NCBI GenBank assembly: GCA_023457035.1
Contig: JAEWNN010000158.1
Span: 1 to 8,891, forward strand
DNA: 8,891 nt
Source of the DNA: Verrucomicrobiota bacterium
GTDB lineage: Bacteria > Verrucomicrobiota > Verrucomicrobiia > Opitutales > Opitutaceae
Direction: 5' to 3'
The position numbers and the translations under genes are program-made. The notes below the pieces were generated by a model, which was given only the letters and a program-made list of their open reading frames with translations, did no database searches and was not told the origin of the DNA. This document shows positions 7,103 to 8,891 of this stretch, one piece after another (the first letter of the stretch is position 1; the number at the start of each line of letters is the position of its first letter).

Positions 7103-8518
7103 ATGTCCCAACCTCAGATCATTCAGGGCGGCATGGGCGTCGCCGTCTCCAATTGGCGTCTCGCCCGTTCCGTCGCCCAACTCGGCCAGCTCGGTGTCGT
7201 TTCCGGCACGCTGCTCTCCGTCGTCTTCGCCCGCCGCCTCCAGTCCGGGGATCCCGGCGGCCACATGAACGAGGCCCTCGAACGTTTCCCCATTCGCGCG
7301 ATCGCCGAACGCGTGCGCAACGCCTTCTTCGTCCCCGGCGGCAAACCGACCGACGCCCCCTTCAAACCTGTCTCGATGCCCGGGATACAGCCCTCCCGCG
7401 CCCTCGCCGAGCTCACCGTCGTCGCCAACTTCGCCGAGGTCCATCTCGCCAAACGCGGACACAGCAACCCGGTCGGCATCAACCTGCTCGAGAAGATCCA
7501 GGTCGGCACCCTCACCGCGCTCTACGGCGCCATGCTGGCCGGCGTCGACTACGTGCTCATGGGCGCCGGCATCCCGCGCGAGATTCCCGGTGCCCTCGAC
7601 CGCTTCGCCGCCGGTCAGGCCGCCGAGATCTCCATCGATGTGATCGGCGCGGCCCCGGGCACCAAGACCTTCGCCCGCTTCGATCCCACCGACTTCCTTG
7701 CCGAGACCGCTCCGCAGCTGCACCGCCCGCAGTTCCTCGCCATCGTCTCCTCGGCCACCCTCGCCGCCACCCTGGCCAAAAAGTCCACCGGTCGCGTCGA
7801 CGGCTTCATCGTCGAGGGTGATGTCGCCGGCGGGCACAACGCCCCCCCCCGCGGCCCGATGCAGCTCAGCGCCGAAGGCGAGCCGGTGTACGGACCGCGC
7901 GACATCGCCGATCTGCCGAAGATCGCCGCCATCGGCCTGCCCTTCTGGCTCGCCGGCGCCTATGCCGAGCCCGAGCGCTTCGCCGCCGCCCGCGCCGCCG
8001 GTGCGGCCGGCGTGCAGATCGGCACCGCCTTCGCCTTCTGCGAGGAATCCGCCGTCCGCCCCGATCTCCGCCTCGAGGTCTGCCGCCTCGCCCGTGCAGG
8101 CCGCGCCCGAGTCTACACCGACCCGCTCGCTTCGCCCACCCGGTTCCCCTTCAAGGTCATCCAGATGGATGGCACCCTTTCGGACGCGGCGGTCTATGCC
8201 GCCCGCCCGCGTATCTGCGACCTCGGCTACCTGCGCGAGCCCTACCTGCGCGCCGACGGCTCCCTCGGCTACCGCTGCGCCGCCGAGCCCGACGCCGACT
8301 ACGTGCGCAAGCAGGGCGATCCGGCCGCGCTGGCCGGCCGCAAGTGTCTCTGCAACGGCCTCATCGCCACCGCCGGCCTGGCCCAGATCCGTGCCGACGG
8401 CACCGCCGAGCCGCCGATTCTCACGGCCGGCAACGACGTGTCGCAGCTCGCACGTTTCCTGCCCGGCGACGCCGAGACCTACACTGCCGCCGATGTGATC
8501 CGCCACGTGCTCGGCTGA
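7103..8518 (+). CDS. Nitronate monooxygenase-family flavoprotein
   Basis: FMN-dependent TIM-barrel protein of the nitronate monooxygenase (formerly 2-nitropropane dioxygenase) family; known members oxidise alkyl nitronates to carbonyl compounds and nitrite. The 471 residues begin with IIQGGMGVAVSNWRLARSV (about 6-24), the family's N-terminal barrel strand, followed by LGVVSGT. The catalytic-type His is His245 in EGDVAGGHNAP; AAGAAGVQIGTAFAF (about 300-315) is the phosphate-binding end of the barrel. The last 100 residues form an extension with Cys372 (RICDLGYLR), Cys392 (GYRC), Cys415 and Cys417 (KCLCN), which I recall from a longer subfamily. A segment with DPGGHMNEALERFP and then FFVPGGKP near the N-terminus also marks that subfamily. 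ATG 7103 places the IIQGGMG motif at once. FabK-type enoyl reductase or PfaD-like roles are alternatives. A run of nine C lies inside the gene just after His245. Confidence 0.85.
   Translation: MSQPQIIQGGMGVAVSNWRLARSVAQLGQLGVVSGTLLSVVFARRLQSGDPGGHMNEALERFPIRAIAERVRNAFFVPGGKPTDAPFKPVSMPGIQPSRALAELTVVANFAEVHLAKRGHSNPVGINLLEKIQVGTLTALYGAMLAGVDYVLMGAGIPREIPGALDRFAAGQAAEISIDVIGAAPGTKTFARFDPTDFLAETAPQLHRPQFLAIVSSATLAATLAKKSTGRVDGFIVEGDVAGGHNAPPRGPMQLSAEGEPVYGPRDIADLPKIAAIGLPFWLAGAYAEPERFAAARAAGAAGVQIGTAFAFCEESAVRPDLRLEVCRLARAGRARVYTDPLASPTRFPFKVIQMDGTLSDAAVYAARPRICDLGYLREPYLRADGSLGYRCAAEPDADYVRKQGDPAALAGRKCLCNGLIATAGLAQIRADGTAEPPILTAGNDVSQLARFLPGDAETYTAADVIRHVLG
7842..7850 (+). repeat. Nine-base C homopolymer inside the nitronate monooxygenase-like gene
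   Basis: An uninterrupted run of nine C encodes part of Ala-Pro-Pro-Arg directly after the AGGHN catalytic segment. Loss of one C would put downstream translation into a frame that stays open to about 8498, replacing the conserved C-terminal half. Confidence 0.9.
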
Positions 8519-8526
8519 ACCTGCCG

Positions 8527-8891
8527 CTACAGGCTCATGCGCTCCCGGAAGAGCTGGGCCTGCCGCCGGGAGAACTCGACCTCGGTGCCGTTCTTCAACG
8601 TCACCTTCAGCGAGCCGCTGAACCATTGGCCGATCTTCTCGATCATCGTGAGATTGATGAGCTGGGAGCGGTTGGCGCGCATGAAGAGTGCGGGCGGCAG
8701 CCGCTCCTCCATCGAGTTGAGCGTGCGGTAAAGCAGCGGGGTGGCCTTGTCGAAGTGCAGCCGGGTGTGGTTGCCGGCGGACTCGAGCAGGCGCAACGAG
8801 CGCACCGGCACGAACCAGCAGCGGTCGCCGTCGCGCACGAATACGTGCTCGTCGGGCTGCAGCGGCGCGGCCGAAGCGGCCGGGCCGGCTC
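8527..8891 (-). CDS. LytTR-domain response regulator, C-terminal DNA-binding part (cut by window end)
   Basis: Only the last 121 codons or so are inside the window. The frame stays open to the window end, so this is the output domain of a larger protein rather than a complete 103-residue protein starting at the GTG at 8838. The sequence follows the LytTR pattern: VFVRDGDRCWFVPVRSLRLL, then ESAGNHTRLHF, a YRTLNSMEERLP helix, FMRANRSQLINL (strand-helix, with the Arg-Ala-Asn-Arg core) and a final LKNGTEVEFSRRQAQLFRER strand-helix. LytTR proteins usually have an N-terminal phospho-receiver domain and act with a membrane histidine kinase; a short Ala/Pro-rich linker visible before the domain fits this. 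The stop is TAG. It converges with the nitronate monooxygenase-like gene, 8 bases away, with no space for a terminator. Target genes cannot be inferred. Confidence 0.85.
   Translation of the reverse strand, partial: AGPAASAAPLQPDEHVFVRDGDRCWFVPVRSLRLLESAGNHTRLHFDKATPLLYRTLNSMEERLPPALFMRANRSQLINLTMIEKIGQWFSGSLKVTLKNGTEVEFSRRQAQLFRERMSL

Noticed and set aside
7076..8626. A 516-codon minus-strand open frame opposite the nitronate monooxygenase-like gene
   Set aside because: It is antisense to a gene with clear motifs and its translation is Gly/Glu/Asp-rich without family character.

Overview
The window is a high-GC stretch of ordinary bacterial chromosome with eight protein-coding genes, two of them cut by the window edges. 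The very high GC, the non-Firmicute setting of an mcsA-mcsB-clpC cluster, a small secreted protein with an N-terminal half of a type I associate with Verrucomicrobiota, and the absence of Shine-Dalgarno sequences at the visible starts suggest a verrucomicrobial organism, perhaps in or near Opitutaceae. That placement is an inference from memory, not a database result.

Layout. (1) Bases 1-2652, minus strand: mcsA -> mcsB -> clpC (clpC cut at the left edge), a tight operon for protein arginine phosphorylation and the degradation of tagged proteins. McsA (170 aa, four CXXC pairs plus a UVR motif) activates McsB (382 aa, arginine kinase), and ClpC is the Hsp100 unfoldase that recognises phospho-arginine. 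No ctsR repressor gene precedes mcsA. The upstream gap holds interlocking inverted repeats instead. (2) 2831-3697, minus: a class IV, IlvE-type branched-chain aminotransferase. (3) 3816-4448, plus, divergent from ilvE: a small exported protein of unknown function with an Ala/Arg/Gln-rich helix and a Pro-rich tail. (4) 4464-5648, minus, convergent with the previous gene: a class I/II aminotransferase of the kynurenine/methionine aminotransferase type. (5) 5799-6947, plus: an OpgC-like multi-pass membrane acyltransferase, followed by a strong GC-rich hairpin. (6) 7103-8518, plus: a nitronate monooxygenase-family flavoprotein with a Cys-containing C-terminal extension. (7) 8527 to the right edge, minus: the LytTR DNA-binding output domain of a probable response regulator, cut by the window.

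Only the mcsA-mcsB-clpC genes clearly work together. The other genes look like individually regulated metabolic, envelope or regulatory genes. There is no rRNA, tRNA, insertion sequence, CRISPR array or phage gene, and no intergenic gap exceeds about 180 bases. Several very long open frames antisense to real genes, including two of about 700 codons, are GC-driven shadows. I found no convincing undescribed system. The most interesting item is the phospho-arginine system without CtsR, which keeps the sequence marks of both the kinase and its receptor.
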